NCBI GenBank assembly: GCA_946560065.1
Contig: CAMNUE010000003.1
Location: 1-64,000, forward strand
Direction: 5' to 3'
Length of the DNA stretch: 64,000 nucleotides
Source of the DNA: an uncultured bacterium
GTDB taxonomy: Bacteria; Bacillota_I; Bacilli_A; RF39; UBA660
The first letter of the stretch is position 1, and every line of letters starts with the position of its first letter. Positions 17,017 to 25,822 of the stretch are shown here, in pieces. The notes under the pieces are model-generated. The model made no database searches, had not been told where the DNA came from, and saw nothing but the letters and a program-made list of their open reading frames with translations. The position numbers and the translations under genes were made by a program.

Positions 17017-17823
17017 TCAATATTTTCTCTTCTTACCATTAAAATAATTATTAATCATATTTCTATTACAGGAAAATCTTTTTAATATATCTGATTTTAT
17101 TGCTGAAGGAATTATTATTTCATCTTTTTCTAATTCTTTAATGATTTCCTCAAGACTTTCTTCACTTATATATTTTATTTTTTCTTTTAGTTCTTCTTTA
17201 TAAAAATCAGCACTAATATTTAGAAATTTGTATAATAGGTTTTCTTGATTTTCATTTTCATAGTCACTATATTCTATACCAAGACAGTAGTCTCCTTCAT
17301 AAATTGCTTCATCACTAAGCATATTTTCATTATCATATAAAGGAGCAAAATCTACTGTCTTATCGGTTATTATTAGTCCATAATTTTCTGTATGACGATC
17401 TGCATTTCCAATTAAAGAGTCAAACATAAAGATGTTTACTAATTGAGTCATTAATTTTTCTACTGTCTTTTCATCAAAGTCTAGTAAGAAGGCATTCCAA
17501 ATATCCTCTAAATTGTTTCTATCAGAAATGTTGTCATTTTGATACTTTGATTTTAAGTAATCTTCCATTGAGACAAACTTTGTTTTATCAAACATTTTTG
17601 ATACTATTCCAATTTCATCATCATAATATGCATGGTAATACTCACAACAGGCTACTCCTAATTTCTTAGCAAGCTTCTCGGCAATTAATTCATTATAGTA
17701 GTTTCTGATATTTTTAACTTTTTTATAATAAAATAGTTCATTATTATATTCAAATGTTACTCCATCATAAAACTTTTTTCTATCTAGTATTTTTATTTCT
17801 AGTTTGTCTAAATCGTAAATCAT
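17017..17823 (-). CDS. HipA-like kinase-fold protein (downstream copy)
   Basis: 268 residues, one of the few genes here that end in TGA. It keeps the C-terminal half of a HipA-type kinase: NELIAEKLAKKLGV near 44, catalytic loop LIGNADRHTENYGLI near 138, and the metal-binding APLYDNENML where HipA has its D-x-E/N element. The glycine-rich N-terminal HipA domain is missing and no HipB-type HTH gene is adjacent, so it is an orphan kinase-like protein, perhaps closer to CtkA-type short forms. About 40% identical by eye to the next gene, from tandem duplication. Confidence 0.78.
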   Translation of the reverse strand: MIYDLDKLEIKILDRKKFYDGVTFEYNNELFYYKKVKNIRNYYNELIAEKLAKKLGVACCEYYHAYYDDEIGIVSKMFDKTKFVSMEDYLKSKYQNDNISDRNNLEDIWNAFLLDFDEKTVEKLMTQLVNIFMFDSLIGNADRHTENYGLIITDKTVDFAPLYDNENMLSDEAIYEGDYCLGIEYSDYENENQENLLYKFLNISADFYKEELKEKIKYISEESLEEIIKELEKDEIIIPSAIKSDILKRFSCNRNMINNYFNGKKRKY

Positions 17824-17838
17824 TTTTTCTCCTACTTC

Positions 17839-18666
17839 TTATTTATAGAACTTTTTTTCACTTTCAAAATAATTGTTAATCATAGTTCTATTTTGAGCAA
17901 ATTTTTCTAATAATTCTTCCATTAAAGCTACTTCAAAAATAATTCCTTCACTTTTTAATTCTTGGAAGATTTCGATTAAACTTTCTTCGCTAATTATTTT
18001 TAATCCATCTTTTAATCTTTTTTGATAAGCTCTATCACTAATATCTAAAAATTTATAAAGAAAGTTACCTGGTGTACTTATTGGGCTTTCACCTGAAGAA
18101 ACAGCAAGATTATACTTACCATTATTAATTGCAATAGGAGAAAGCATTTTATCATTATCGAAGATAGGTGCCATACGTGATTTTTTTCCGTTGGGGATTA
18201 TTCCAAAGTTTTCTCCATGACGATCAATATTACCAATTAAAGCATCAAAAAGAAATATATCAGTTACTTCGTTCATTATTTTTTTATCCAGACTCCATGG
18301 TATATCGCTATCAAAATAAATAGTATCCCAAATATCTTCAAGATTATTAAATTTACTCAAAGAAATTGTAGTTATCGGATAATTGTGTGCGGCATAATAA
18401 TCGGACATTGTTTTATAGCCTACATCCCAAATAATATCATAGGCTGACTCTGAAACTACTCCTTTAATTCCTTGGTAAATGGCTGGTCTATAATGACAGC
18501 AAGCAACTCCAAAACGTTTGGCAATTTTTTCTGCAACTAATTCTTTTAAAATTCCTTCAGGAGCGGCTGGTTTAAAAAAATAATACTTTTTTTGATAGGC
18601 AAACATTATGCTTTTTGGTTTCTTTTCTAGAATTTTAATTGGTAATTCATCTAAGCTATAATACAT
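17839..18666 (-). CDS. HipA-like kinase-fold protein (upstream copy)
   Basis: 275 residues from ATG 18666 (MYYSLDELPIKIL), chosen because it aligns with the start of the paralogue (MIYDLDKLEIKIL) and follows AAGTGAG. It has ELVAEKIAKRFGVACC, catalytic loop LIGNIDRHGENFGII and metal site APIFDNDKML, all intact, and a C-terminal FAQNRTMINNYF shared with its neighbour. Both copies carry a CC/CxY pair after the first helix. The 15-base gap to the next gene suggests one transcript. The substrate could be a protein or tRNA synthetase as in HipA; this is not shown. Confidence 0.78.
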   Translation of the reverse strand: MYYSLDELPIKILEKKPKSIMFAYQKKYYFFKPAAPEGILKELVAEKIAKRFGVACCHYRPAIYQGIKGVVSESAYDIIWDVGYKTMSDYYAAHNYPITTISLSKFNNLEDIWDTIYFDSDIPWSLDKKIMNEVTDIFLFDALIGNIDRHGENFGIIPNGKKSRMAPIFDNDKMLSPIAINNGKYNLAVSSGESPISTPGNFLYKFLDISDRAYQKRLKDGLKIISEESLIEIFQELKSEGIIFEVALMEELLEKFAQNRTMINNYFESEKKFYK

Positions 18667-18715
18667 ATTCTCACTTCTTTCTGTTGTTGTAACTATCATT
18701 TTTAAGATTCTTCTC

Positions 18716-19153
18716 TTATGAATTGGTTATTTTTTTCTGCTTTACTTTAGATAATTCTATTGTTTTTTCATCTTTTTCTCCTTCATAGAATTTCTCTAAT
18801 ATATTTTCAAATATTGATTCATTTGAGACTAAAGAAAAAATAGTCATTGATGATTTTAATTTTATTGAGTCAATAACTCCAAATATTTCAATAGGATTAT
18901 TTGTTTCTAATTTTAGCAAGGCTTTAGATATTTCGATTAATCTTTGTTTGAGTATTTTATTTTCTAGATATGCTGTTGCTTCATCTAAATCTTCTATTGC
19001 ATAATAGTTTGAAATTTCACTAAAACCTAGGCCTTTGATTTGTGGAAAAATATACCACATCCAATGAGTTTTCTTTTCTCCCATTTTTATTTCATTTAAC
19101 GCTTGATTATATGAATTCTCTTGGGCTTTTACAAACCTCTCTAAGTTTGCCAT
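18716..19153 (-). CDS. DUF1810 family protein
   Basis: 145 residues. The family signature is clear: ANLERFVKAQ start, KMGEKKTHWMWYIFPQIKGLG near 22-42, ISNYYAIEDLDEA, and the SIKLKSSMTIF stretch near 98. DUF1810 proteins are small, usually single-domain and of unsettled biochemical role (the calpastatin label in databases is historical). Length matches the family. The start ATG has only a weak ribosome binding site. Confidence 0.88.
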   Translation of the reverse strand: MANLERFVKAQENSYNQALNEIKMGEKKTHWMWYIFPQIKGLGFSEISNYYAIEDLDEATAYLENKILKQRLIEISKALLKLETNNPIEIFGVIDSIKLKSSMTIFSLVSNESIFENILEKFYEGEKDEKTIELSKVKQKKITNS

Positions 19154-19193
19154 ATAGTATACTACCTATCCTTATTTTAGAATAGTCCTTTCC

Positions 19194-19664
19194 TTATATT
19201 TTGTTATCTTCTTTTTCTTTAAGTGTTGAAATTAGTAATAAAAAAACTCCTACAGTAATTCCAATATCTGCTAGATTGAATACTGGAAAATCGTATTTAA
19301 AAATGGTGAATGATAAATAGTCAATTACTCCTTTATGGATAATTCTATCAATTAAATTTCCAAACATTCCTCCCAAGACTAAGCCTAAAGATAGAATTGA
19401 TAATTTACTAAAATTATTTTCTTTTCTTATTAGTCTATCAATAACAATAATAAGGATTACTGTGAGGATTATCAAAAATGTAGTATTATTTTCTAAGATT
19501 GAGAAAGCAGCTCCTGTATTTCTTACGTGATATAGAGAAAAGAAATTAGGAATTATTTTTATTTCTTGATGAAGTTTCATTGTATGATTAACTGTAATCT
19601 TCATTATTTGATCTAGCATTAAAACAATGCAGGTAATTTTATAAATTTCTTGTCTATTCTTCAT
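19194..19664 (-). CDS. lspA: Lipoprotein signal peptidase (signal peptidase II)
   Basis: 156 residues, four membrane segments. It removes the signal peptide of diacylglyceryl-prolipoproteins at the lipobox cysteine. The two catalytic aspartates are visible in GGMFGNLIDRI (about 107) and FNLADIGIT (about 133), with VRNTGAAFS between segments 1 and 2. Its start lies inside the end of dnaE (11-base overlap), so the two are probably coupled. A likely client, a lipoprotein with lipobox LTSC, is encoded at 29025-29531. Confidence 0.95.
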   Translation of the reverse strand: MKNRQEIYKITCIVLMLDQIMKITVNHTMKLHQEIKIIPNFFSLYHVRNTGAAFSILENNTTFLIILTVILIIVIDRLIRKENNFSKLSILSLGLVLGGMFGNLIDRIIHKGVIDYLSFTIFKYDFPVFNLADIGITVGVFLLLISTLKEKEDNKI

Positions 19665-22608
19665 TTTCTGCTCCTTGAAGGTATTTTATTCTTTCGACTA
19701 CTATTTGAATTTCATTAAGTCTTTTTTCAACATTTCCACGAATTTTAATTAAATTTCCTTTTTCTAATTCTTGGAAATTATTAAATACTTTTGGAAATAA
19801 AGTGAATTCACAACTTCCTGTTTCATCACTTCCTGTTAGGAAGGCCATTTTGTCACCTTTTTTGGTTGTGATGACTTTTATTTTTTCAACTAGAACTAGT
19901 GTATCAACCTTTTTATTAAAATAATTTTCTATAGCATTTAGTGGAATACAGTAAGGATTATCTTTTTTATACATTGTAGTTGGGTGTGATGATAGATAGA
20001 ACCCAAAAACTTCTTTTTCTTTTTCTAATAAATAGGCATTAGAGTATTCCTTTTGAATTTCTATTTCTGGTTTCATAACAAGTGATGGGTCTATGTCCTT
20101 AGTTAATTCAGCATAGTTGAATAAACTATCAAGATTATAAATTAATGTTGCTCGATTATAGTTAAATTCTTTAAAGACATCAGCATTTATTAAAACTTCT
20201 AGTGTTTTTTTGCCAACACCACTTATATACAGTCTACTAAAACAGTCATAAATATCTTGGAATGGTCCATCTTTTTTTGCATTATCGATTTGTTCTGAAA
20301 CGACTACACCAATTGATTTAATATTTGAAATTGGATAAATAATTTTATTGTCTTTAACTACGTATCTTGATTCACTATTACTAATTGTTGGTTTTTCAAC
20401 GTCAATTTTATTTGCTTTTGCTTCGATTATATATTCACTTGTTTTGGACTCACTCCCTATAACATTTGACAATAAATTGGCAAAGAAAATTGTTTTATAA
20501 TGACATTTTAAATATGCCATTTTGTAGGCGATTATTGAATATACAACTGAGTGTGATTTATTGAATCCGTAACCTGCAAAATTTAAGACTAAGTCAAAGA
20601 GTTTTTTTGCTTGATTGTATGGATGATTATTCTCCATACTCTTTTTTATAAACTTGTCTTCTTCAGCTTTTAGAAGGTCAACTTTTTTCTTACTCATGGC
20701 TCGACGTAAGATATCAGCTTCACCTAACGAATAGTTAGCATAAATATTAGCTAGTTGCATAATTTGTTCTTGATAAACTAAAATACCATAAGTATTTTTA
20801 GTTATTTCTTTTAGTGAAGGGTCTAGATATTCAACCTTCTCTTCTCCTTTTTTTCTACGAATATAAGAATCGATATTTACAGCTGCTCCAGGACGATAGA
20901 GAGCTATGGCAGCAAAAATGTCTTCAAAAGTATTGGGATTTAATTTTCTTAAGAAATTACGCATTCCAACTGATTCAAATTGAAAGATACCACAGGTGTT
21001 AGCAGTCTCAAACATCTGTAGAGTTTCCTTATCATCTAAAGGTATCTTGGTAAAGTCGATATCAATACCATGAATTTCTTTAATGTCTGTTATTATATTA
21101 TCAATTAGAGTAAGATTTTTTAGTACTAAGAAGTCCATTTTTAAAAGGCCTAATTCCTCTAAATATTCCATAGAATAACTTGTCAAGTACATGTTATCGG
21201 CTTTGACTAAAGGAATTACTTCATCTAAATCTACTCTACTCATAATTATTCCAGCGGCATGAGATGAGGTATGACGAGGAAATCCTTCTAATTTAATGGC
21301 AATATTGAACATGTTACTTAGAATAGTATCACTGTCAATTCTTGCTTTGAAAGATGGATTGTTCTTGTAGATATTTGATAGTTTTTCTTTAGTCATTGCT
21401 GGAATAAATTTACATAAACCATCTACTTTATAAAGAGGAATATTTAATACTCTGGAAACATCTCTAAGTACTTGTTTAGCGGCCATGGTTCCAAAAGTAA
21501 TAATGCCACTTACTCTTTTTTCTCCATATTTCTTTTGAACATATTCAATAACTAAATCTCTTTTATTATCTGGAAAGTCAGTATCAATATCAGGCATGGT
21601 CTTTCTTTCTGGATTTAAGAAACGTTCAAATAATAAATCATATTTTAAGGGATCTATATCGGTAATACCTAGAGAATATGCCACTAGAGAACCTGCAGCA
21701 CTTCCTCTGCCAGGACCTACTAGTATTTTATTTTTCTTGGCAAATTTTATAAAATCATAAACGACTAGGAAATAATTGGGAAAGCCCATTTCATTGATTA
21801 CTTTTAATTCATAAATTAGCCTTTCTTTGTAATTATTAGGAATTGCACCGTTAAGTCGTTTAGTTAGTCCGACTTTACAAAGTTCGAATAAATATTTCTT
21901 AGGATTATCGCATTCATAAATTGGCAAAAGATTTTCAGCTTTTGGAAATTCTAAATTACAATTATCAGCAATTTTCATAGAATTGATTAAACCGTCATTA
22001 CTGGATAAGGCAAGGATGTTAGAAATATGTAATTCATGATTAGAAGTTTCATATTCGATGTCATCAGAAATGGTTTTTCCGTCTCTAATAAGATATAAGT
22101 ATGGAAGAGTTTCTTCATCTTGTTTTTCTAAGTATAAACTTTCTCTAAAAAAGACAATATCTTTAGTAATAATTCTTGCTTCTTGTTCTTCTTTTTTATT
22201 AGAATACCCTAAATATAATTCATTATATATTTCTTTTAATTCTTGGTATTTTTCCATGTATTTAAAATCGGTGATGGCTATTACTGCCTTGTTGTATTTT
22301 TTTAAGTCATCTTTTATTATTTTTCTTTCATTTTGAATTGTTGAAAGTTTAATTAGTGTTTGGTATCCTATGTAATCTTTAGCATATAAAATAATATTAA
22401 ATTCTTCTAATTGTAATTCTAAGCCGATTACTGGTTTTAAATTGTTTTTCTGACATTTCTTGATAAATTCCATTGTTCCAAACATATTAATATCAGTTAA
22501 GGCAATGCTTTGCATATTATTTTTAATAGCAAAATTAATAATGTCATTTATTTTTAAAAGACTGGATAATAATGTGTAATTACTTTTATTATATAGCGAT
22601 ATATACAT
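19654..22608 (-). CDS. dnaE: DNA polymerase III alpha subunit
   Basis: 984 residues, ATG after GAGGAGG. Replicative C-family polymerase. The PHP domain (1-200) is present but divergent (SIALTDINMFG), the palm has GPGRGSAAGSLV near 298 and the catalytic PDIDTDFPD near 340, KSHSVVYSIIAY near 675 lies in the fingers, a helix-hairpin-helix follows, and an OB-fold domain is near 880-970. It is shorter than E. coli DnaE (1160), typical of the Gram-positive DnaE1/DnaE3 forms; PolC would be expected elsewhere in the genome. Confidence 0.96.
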   Translation of the reverse strand: MYISLYNKSNYTLLSSLLKINDIINFAIKNNMQSIALTDINMFGTMEFIKKCQKNNLKPVIGLELQLEEFNIILYAKDYIGYQTLIKLSTIQNERKIIKDDLKKYNKAVIAITDFKYMEKYQELKEIYNELYLGYSNKKEEQEARIITKDIVFFRESLYLEKQDEETLPYLYLIRDGKTISDDIEYETSNHELHISNILALSSNDGLINSMKIADNCNLEFPKAENLLPIYECDNPKKYLFELCKVGLTKRLNGAIPNNYKERLIYELKVINEMGFPNYFLVVYDFIKFAKKNKILVGPGRGSAAGSLVAYSLGITDIDPLKYDLLFERFLNPERKTMPDIDTDFPDNKRDLVIEYVQKKYGEKRVSGIITFGTMAAKQVLRDVSRVLNIPLYKVDGLCKFIPAMTKEKLSNIYKNNPSFKARIDSDTILSNMFNIAIKLEGFPRHTSSHAAGIIMSRVDLDEVIPLVKADNMYLTSYSMEYLEELGLLKMDFLVLKNLTLIDNIITDIKEIHGIDIDFTKIPLDDKETLQMFETANTCGIFQFESVGMRNFLRKLNPNTFEDIFAAIALYRPGAAVNIDSYIRRKKGEEKVEYLDPSLKEITKNTYGILVYQEQIMQLANIYANYSLGEADILRRAMSKKKVDLLKAEEDKFIKKSMENNHPYNQAKKLFDLVLNFAGYGFNKSHSVVYSIIAYKMAYLKCHYKTIFFANLLSNVIGSESKTSEYIIEAKANKIDVEKPTISNSESRYVVKDNKIIYPISNIKSIGVVVSEQIDNAKKDGPFQDIYDCFSRLYISGVGKKTLEVLINADVFKEFNYNRATLIYNLDSLFNYAELTKDIDPSLVMKPEIEIQKEYSNAYLLEKEKEVFGFYLSSHPTTMYKKDNPYCIPLNAIENYFNKKVDTLVLVEKIKVITTKKGDKMAFLTGSDETGSCEFTLFPKVFNNFQELEKGNLIKIRGNVEKRLNEIQIVVERIKYLQGAENEE

Positions 22609-22691
22609 AGCAAAACCTCCTCAAATTTATTTTACCATAGATACTGTTTATTTTGGTGGTAATCTTTTTCTTGTTAAACTTCTTAATTAAA

Positions 22692-22720
22692 TTGACATTA
22701 CTATGCTATCAGAATATACT
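22692..22720 (+). promoter_or_regulatory. Near-consensus promoter of the gene at 22746
   Basis: -35 TTGACA (22692-22697), 17-base spacer, -10 TATACT (22715-22720). It lies in the divergent region with dnaE. Confidence 0.8.
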
Positions 22721-22745
22721 GATTATATAAAGTACGAGGTGTAGG

Positions 22746-23093
22746 ATGAGGAAAAACAATAGTGAAACTAATCATCATTTTAAAGATATATTTTTATATA
22801 TTTGTTTTGGGGTAACGTTGTTTCTAAGTATTCTTATGGTACTAAGTTCACAAAATATTTGTTATCTGCCACTTAATACAACTGGTGAATGTGTAATTGC
22901 TAGAAGTATTATGGCACTTGATCATTATTTATTATTTTTAATAGTTGAAACAGTTTTTAGTATAGTTGTTACTGTACTTTATTTATTGGATGGTGTCAAA
23001 CAGAAAAATATAAAATATAAAATTGTGGGAATAGCTAATATCTTATTACAACCTTTTGTTGTTTTAGCCTTAATTAGAATTGTATGGTGGTAA
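22746..23093 (+). CDS. Small membrane protein, three predicted segments
   Basis: 115 residues, ATG after GAGGTG. Hydrophobic segments lie at about 15-34, 54-75 and 84-110, with a short charged N-terminus and two Cys in the first outer loop (ICYLPLNTTGECV). It ends VWW at the membrane edge. Unknown family. The stop is three bases upstream of the start of the frameshifted gene, so the pair was probably one operon from the near-consensus promoter. Confidence 0.65.
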   Translation: MRKNNSETNHHFKDIFLYICFGVTLFLSILMVLSSQNICYLPLNTTGECVIARSIMALDHYLLFLIVETVFSIVVTVLYLLDGVKQKNIKYKIVGIANILLQPFVVLALIRIVWW

Positions 23094-23095
23094 AA

Positions 23096-23822
23096 ATGAA
23101 GAAAAAAAATTAATATTGATTCCAATTTTATTTGTCTTATTGTTTATTATTTATAAGCAATGTCTGATTTTATATTATAAAGACCTTAATAGTTATGCAA
23201 CTAATTATGATAGTATTAGTGTGAAGACAAAGAAAGCTGTGACTGATAAAATTTGTGTAATACAAAGATTGATAATTTAAATATTTATATTCCTGATGGC
23301 TTTAAAAATGTGAAAAGTAAATATTCTATTGGTACATCATATTACGTACCAAATGATGAAAAATTTGAGAAAGCTACTAATTATATAAATATTAGTGATG
23401 CAAACAGGTACTACGATGTTTTATATAAGGATGATAAAAGATTACAAACAATTGGTGCTTACAAATTAATGAAAAGTAATAATATAAATTCAGAGTTTGA
23501 TTTGATTAAATATTACAATAATAAACGAAAAAAAAATTCTATATTTACATCTAAAAATGATATTAAAATGAATTATTTAGCAGATATATGCGTTAAGAAT
23601 TCTATCCTGAATAGTGGAAGAGATTTGAATTATTATTTAGAGGGGGATTTACAAGGATTAATGGTTGAAAATGATAATTACCGTTATATTAAGTTGTATG
23701 ATAAGGGCCACAACAAATATTATTCTATTTCGATTAGTAAATATCCAAAAAATCCTAACTATAAAGAAATTCTTACAAAAGATGAGATTAATAAGATAGT
23801 AAAATCAATCTATTTTGATTAA
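23096..23822 (+). pseudogene. Frameshifted gene for an anchored or secreted protein
   Basis: ATG at 23096 opens MKKK and stops at once, but one extra base in the run of eight A (23102-23109) would give MKKKKLILIPILFVLLFI, a textbook signal anchor. That frame runs to about 23250, where another one-base gain near 23248-23254 would join it to the frame containing DNLNIYIPDGFKNV through to 23822. The restored product would be about 242 residues: one N-terminal hydrophobic segment and an outer Lys/Tyr/Asn-rich domain. Either the gene is decaying, the two deficits are assembly errors, or it is phase-variable. Product unknown. Confidence 0.7.
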
Positions 23823-23870
23823 AAATAATGTTCTTAATCTTTATATTTCCTTGTTTTTTTGCCATTTTAT

Positions 23871-23899
23871 TTGACTTTCTTAGTAATTTATGTTAAAGT
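23871..23899 (+). promoter_or_regulatory. Promoter of rpmB
   Basis: -35 TTGACT (23871-23876), 17-base spacer, -10 TAAAGT (23894-23899) with extended TG at 23891-23892. Confidence 0.7.
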
Positions 23900-23937
23900 T
23901 ATAAAGCAGATGAAGGAAATACCAAAGGAGGGATAAT

Positions 23938-24117
23938 ATGGCAGTTAATATATCAACAAGAAAAGGTAATGTTAAAAACAAAAGATCTCATGCTTTAAAC
24001 GCTACTAAGAAAAGACAAAACCTAAATTCACAAGTTTATAGACTTGAAGATGGAACTAGGGTTAGACTTTCAGCTAAAGAAATTAGAACTTTAAAAAAGA
24101 ATGAGCAAGCTGCATAG
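23938..24117 (+). CDS. rpmB: Large ribosomal subunit protein bL28
   Basis: 59 residues, ATG after AAAGGAGGG with TAG at 24115. The sequence KNKRSHALNATKKRQN matches the hallmark NRSHA-x-NA-x-KR of bL28, followed by YRLEDGTRVRLSAKEIRTLKK where the family has its RVSARALKS-like end. The N-terminal C-x-x-TGK segment of many bL28 proteins is replaced by VNISTRKG, so this is a cysteine-free form. Standing alone with strong promoter and terminator is normal for rpmB. Confidence 0.92.
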   Translation: MAVNISTRKGNVKNKRSHALNATKKRQNLNSQVYRLEDGTRVRLSAKEIRTLKKNEQAA

Positions 24118-24143
24118 TTTTCTGACGATTATTACTAAAGATT

Positions 24144-24175
24144 AATCTTTTCACTTTGTGAAGAGATTTTTTTTG
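24144..24175 (+). terminator. Terminator of rpmB
   Basis: AATCTTTTCAC (24144-24154) pairs with GTGAAGAGATT (24158-24168), followed by eight T. Confidence 0.88.
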
Positions 24176-24220
24176 TAGAAATTTGTGATATAATTAAAAA
24201 AAGTTTAGGAGGTAATAAGA

Positions 24221-24901
24221 ATGATTGAAGAAGTAAAAAAACAAGTATGTAAATCATTAGATAAAGATAACTCAGGTCTTGGAATGGAACATGTTAATAG
24301 AGTCTTAAATTTATCCTTAAAATTTGCTGAAATAGAAAATGCTAATAAAGAGGTAGTTTCTCTAATTGCATTATTACATGATGTAGATGATTACAAATTA
24401 TTTGGAATGGAAAGTGCTGATAATTTAACAAATGCTAAAAATATTCTAGCGCAATGCTCAGTTGCTAATGATGTTAAAGAACAGATTTTAGATGCTATAA
24501 AAACTATTGGTTATAGTAAGAGATTAAAAGGTATTAAACCGAAAACACTTGAGGGAATGATTGTATCAGATGCTGAGATGTGTGATGGTGTTGGAATTAT
24601 GGGAATACTTCGTAGTTATCAATATAATCTAGTTCATGGGAATGCATTTTTTGATAAAGATATATACCCTACTTTGAATATGTCTGCGGATGATTATATG
24701 ACTAAAAAAAATGAAACTGCAGTTAACCATATATTCGAAAAATCGCTAAAATTAAAGGACTTGATGTTAACTGATTCAGGGAAAAAAGAAGTTCTAAAAA
24801 GGCATAAGGTAATGGTTGAATTTCTATATAACTTTTTTGAAGAAGAAAATGTTCCAGAATGGATTGACTATTTGGATAAGTATTTAGAAGAAAATAAATA
24901 A
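24221..24901 (+). CDS. HD-domain metal-dependent phosphohydrolase
   Basis: 226 residues, ATG after TTTAGGAGG; an extended -10 (TGATATAAT, 24186-24194) lies just upstream. The HD signature is complete: H near 24 (GMEHVNRVL), HD in ALLHDVDDYK near 53-54, and a late Asp in VSDAEMCDG near 122. This arrangement resembles YedJ/YpgQ-type hydrolases that act on nucleotides. Alone on its transcript. The precise substrate is not predictable. Confidence 0.85.
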   Translation: MIEEVKKQVCKSLDKDNSGLGMEHVNRVLNLSLKFAEIENANKEVVSLIALLHDVDDYKLFGMESADNLTNAKNILAQCSVANDVKEQILDAIKTIGYSKRLKGIKPKTLEGMIVSDAEMCDGVGIMGILRSYQYNLVHGNAFFDKDIYPTLNMSADDYMTKKNETAVNHIFEKSLKLKDLMLTDSGKKEVLKRHKVMVEFLYNFFEEENVPEWIDYLDKYLEENK

Positions 24902-25009
24902 TTATATTTATTATAATTGAATTTACTTTTTAAATAACAAATGTCTTTTAAAATAAATTATGATAATCACTCTGCTATTTATAAGAGAAATTGTTGTATA
25001 TTTTTGATT

Positions 25010-25053
25010 ATAAAAAAGCATTACTCTACTGATTAGTAGTTAGTAATGCTTTT
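25010..25053. terminator. Bidirectional terminator
   Basis: AAAAGCATTACT (25015-25026) pairs with AGTAATGCTTTT (25042-25053); A and T runs on both sides allow it to end both the HD gene and the gene at 25056. Confidence 0.8.
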
Positions 25054-25055
25054 AT

Positions 25056-25733
25056 TTATTGACAAGTGAATCCTTTCATCAAAAGATCATTGTAGATTGC
25101 GGTTTTATCTGTTGCTGCTGGGTATTCAACATTTGTTGCTATATTTGATTTATGTAGATCTGGTAACTTCGTAGGATCGTATGTTGCATAATTGACTTCT
25201 GATGTAACTATTAATCCACCATTTGCTGGTGTTACAGTCATTTGATAACCTGCAATTGGATAAGCAAGAAATGGTTGATATCCGGCAGTATAGGCTTGAA
25301 CCGTGTTTACACCTAACGGATTTCCAGCGGTTGGATTAATCGTAAATGTTTTAGAAACTTTAGTTAGTTTTTCTGAATCAAAGGTTAAATTCATATTTAG
25401 TATTGTATCTGTTCCATCAGGATTATTTACAGCTGTAAAGATACAATTTAGAGTACTTTCGTTAGTAAGAAGTTTTTTCTTCTCAACTTTGTGATGAGTC
25501 TTTTGCTTTGGCTCTTCTTTTGCTTTTAGTGATTGGATAACAGGGAATGCTGTTCCTAAAAAGATTGCTAATGCTCCTACTACGGCAATAATAATTGCAG
25601 GTTTTTTACTAGTTCTTTTTTCGTATCTAGCGGCTTCTTCTACGTCTTGAAGATTTAGAACTTGTGTCTTTTGAAGTTCCTCTGGAGTCATTTGTTGCTG
25701 ACTAGCACGATTCTGAATTTCCCTTTGATTCAT
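25056..25733 (-). CDS. Membrane-anchored protein with an outer domain
   Basis: 225 residues, ATG after AGAGGTG. The polar, Gln-rich N-terminus of about 45 residues is cytoplasmic; a single membrane segment (AIIIAVVGALAIFLGTAFPVI, about 46-66) is followed by a Lys-rich linker and an outer domain with two cysteines (LNCIF near 96 and the penultimate C). The outer part alternates Thr, Val and Asn like a beta-sandwich. No known family. Its codon use looks like its neighbours. Confidence 0.62.
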   Translation of the reverse strand: MNQREIQNRASQQQMTPEELQKTQVLNLQDVEEAARYEKRTSKKPAIIIAVVGALAIFLGTAFPVIQSLKAKEEPKQKTHHKVEKKKLLTNESTLNCIFTAVNNPDGTDTILNMNLTFDSEKLTKVSKTFTINPTAGNPLGVNTVQAYTAGYQPFLAYPIAGYQMTVTPANGGLIVTSEVNYATYDPTKLPDLHKSNIATNVEYPAATDKTAIYNDLLMKGFTCQ

Positions 25734-25789
25734 CTAATCACCTCTATCTTAATTACATTATAGCAAAACATGGATAAATAGCCAATAAA

Positions 25790-25822
25790 ATTTTAAAAAA
25801 AATAACTATTTCTAGTTATTTT
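25790..25822 (-). terminator. Terminator of typA
   Basis: AAATAACTA pairs with TAGTTATTT around a four-base loop (25800-25821), followed on the minus strand by seven or more T; the stem overlaps the TAG stop. Confidence 0.88.

Noticed and set aside
16812..17020. Extension of the ABC permease to 17020.
   Set aside because: The upstream 27 codons have no ribosome binding site, while ATG 16939 follows AAAAGGAG and begins the expected membrane segment.
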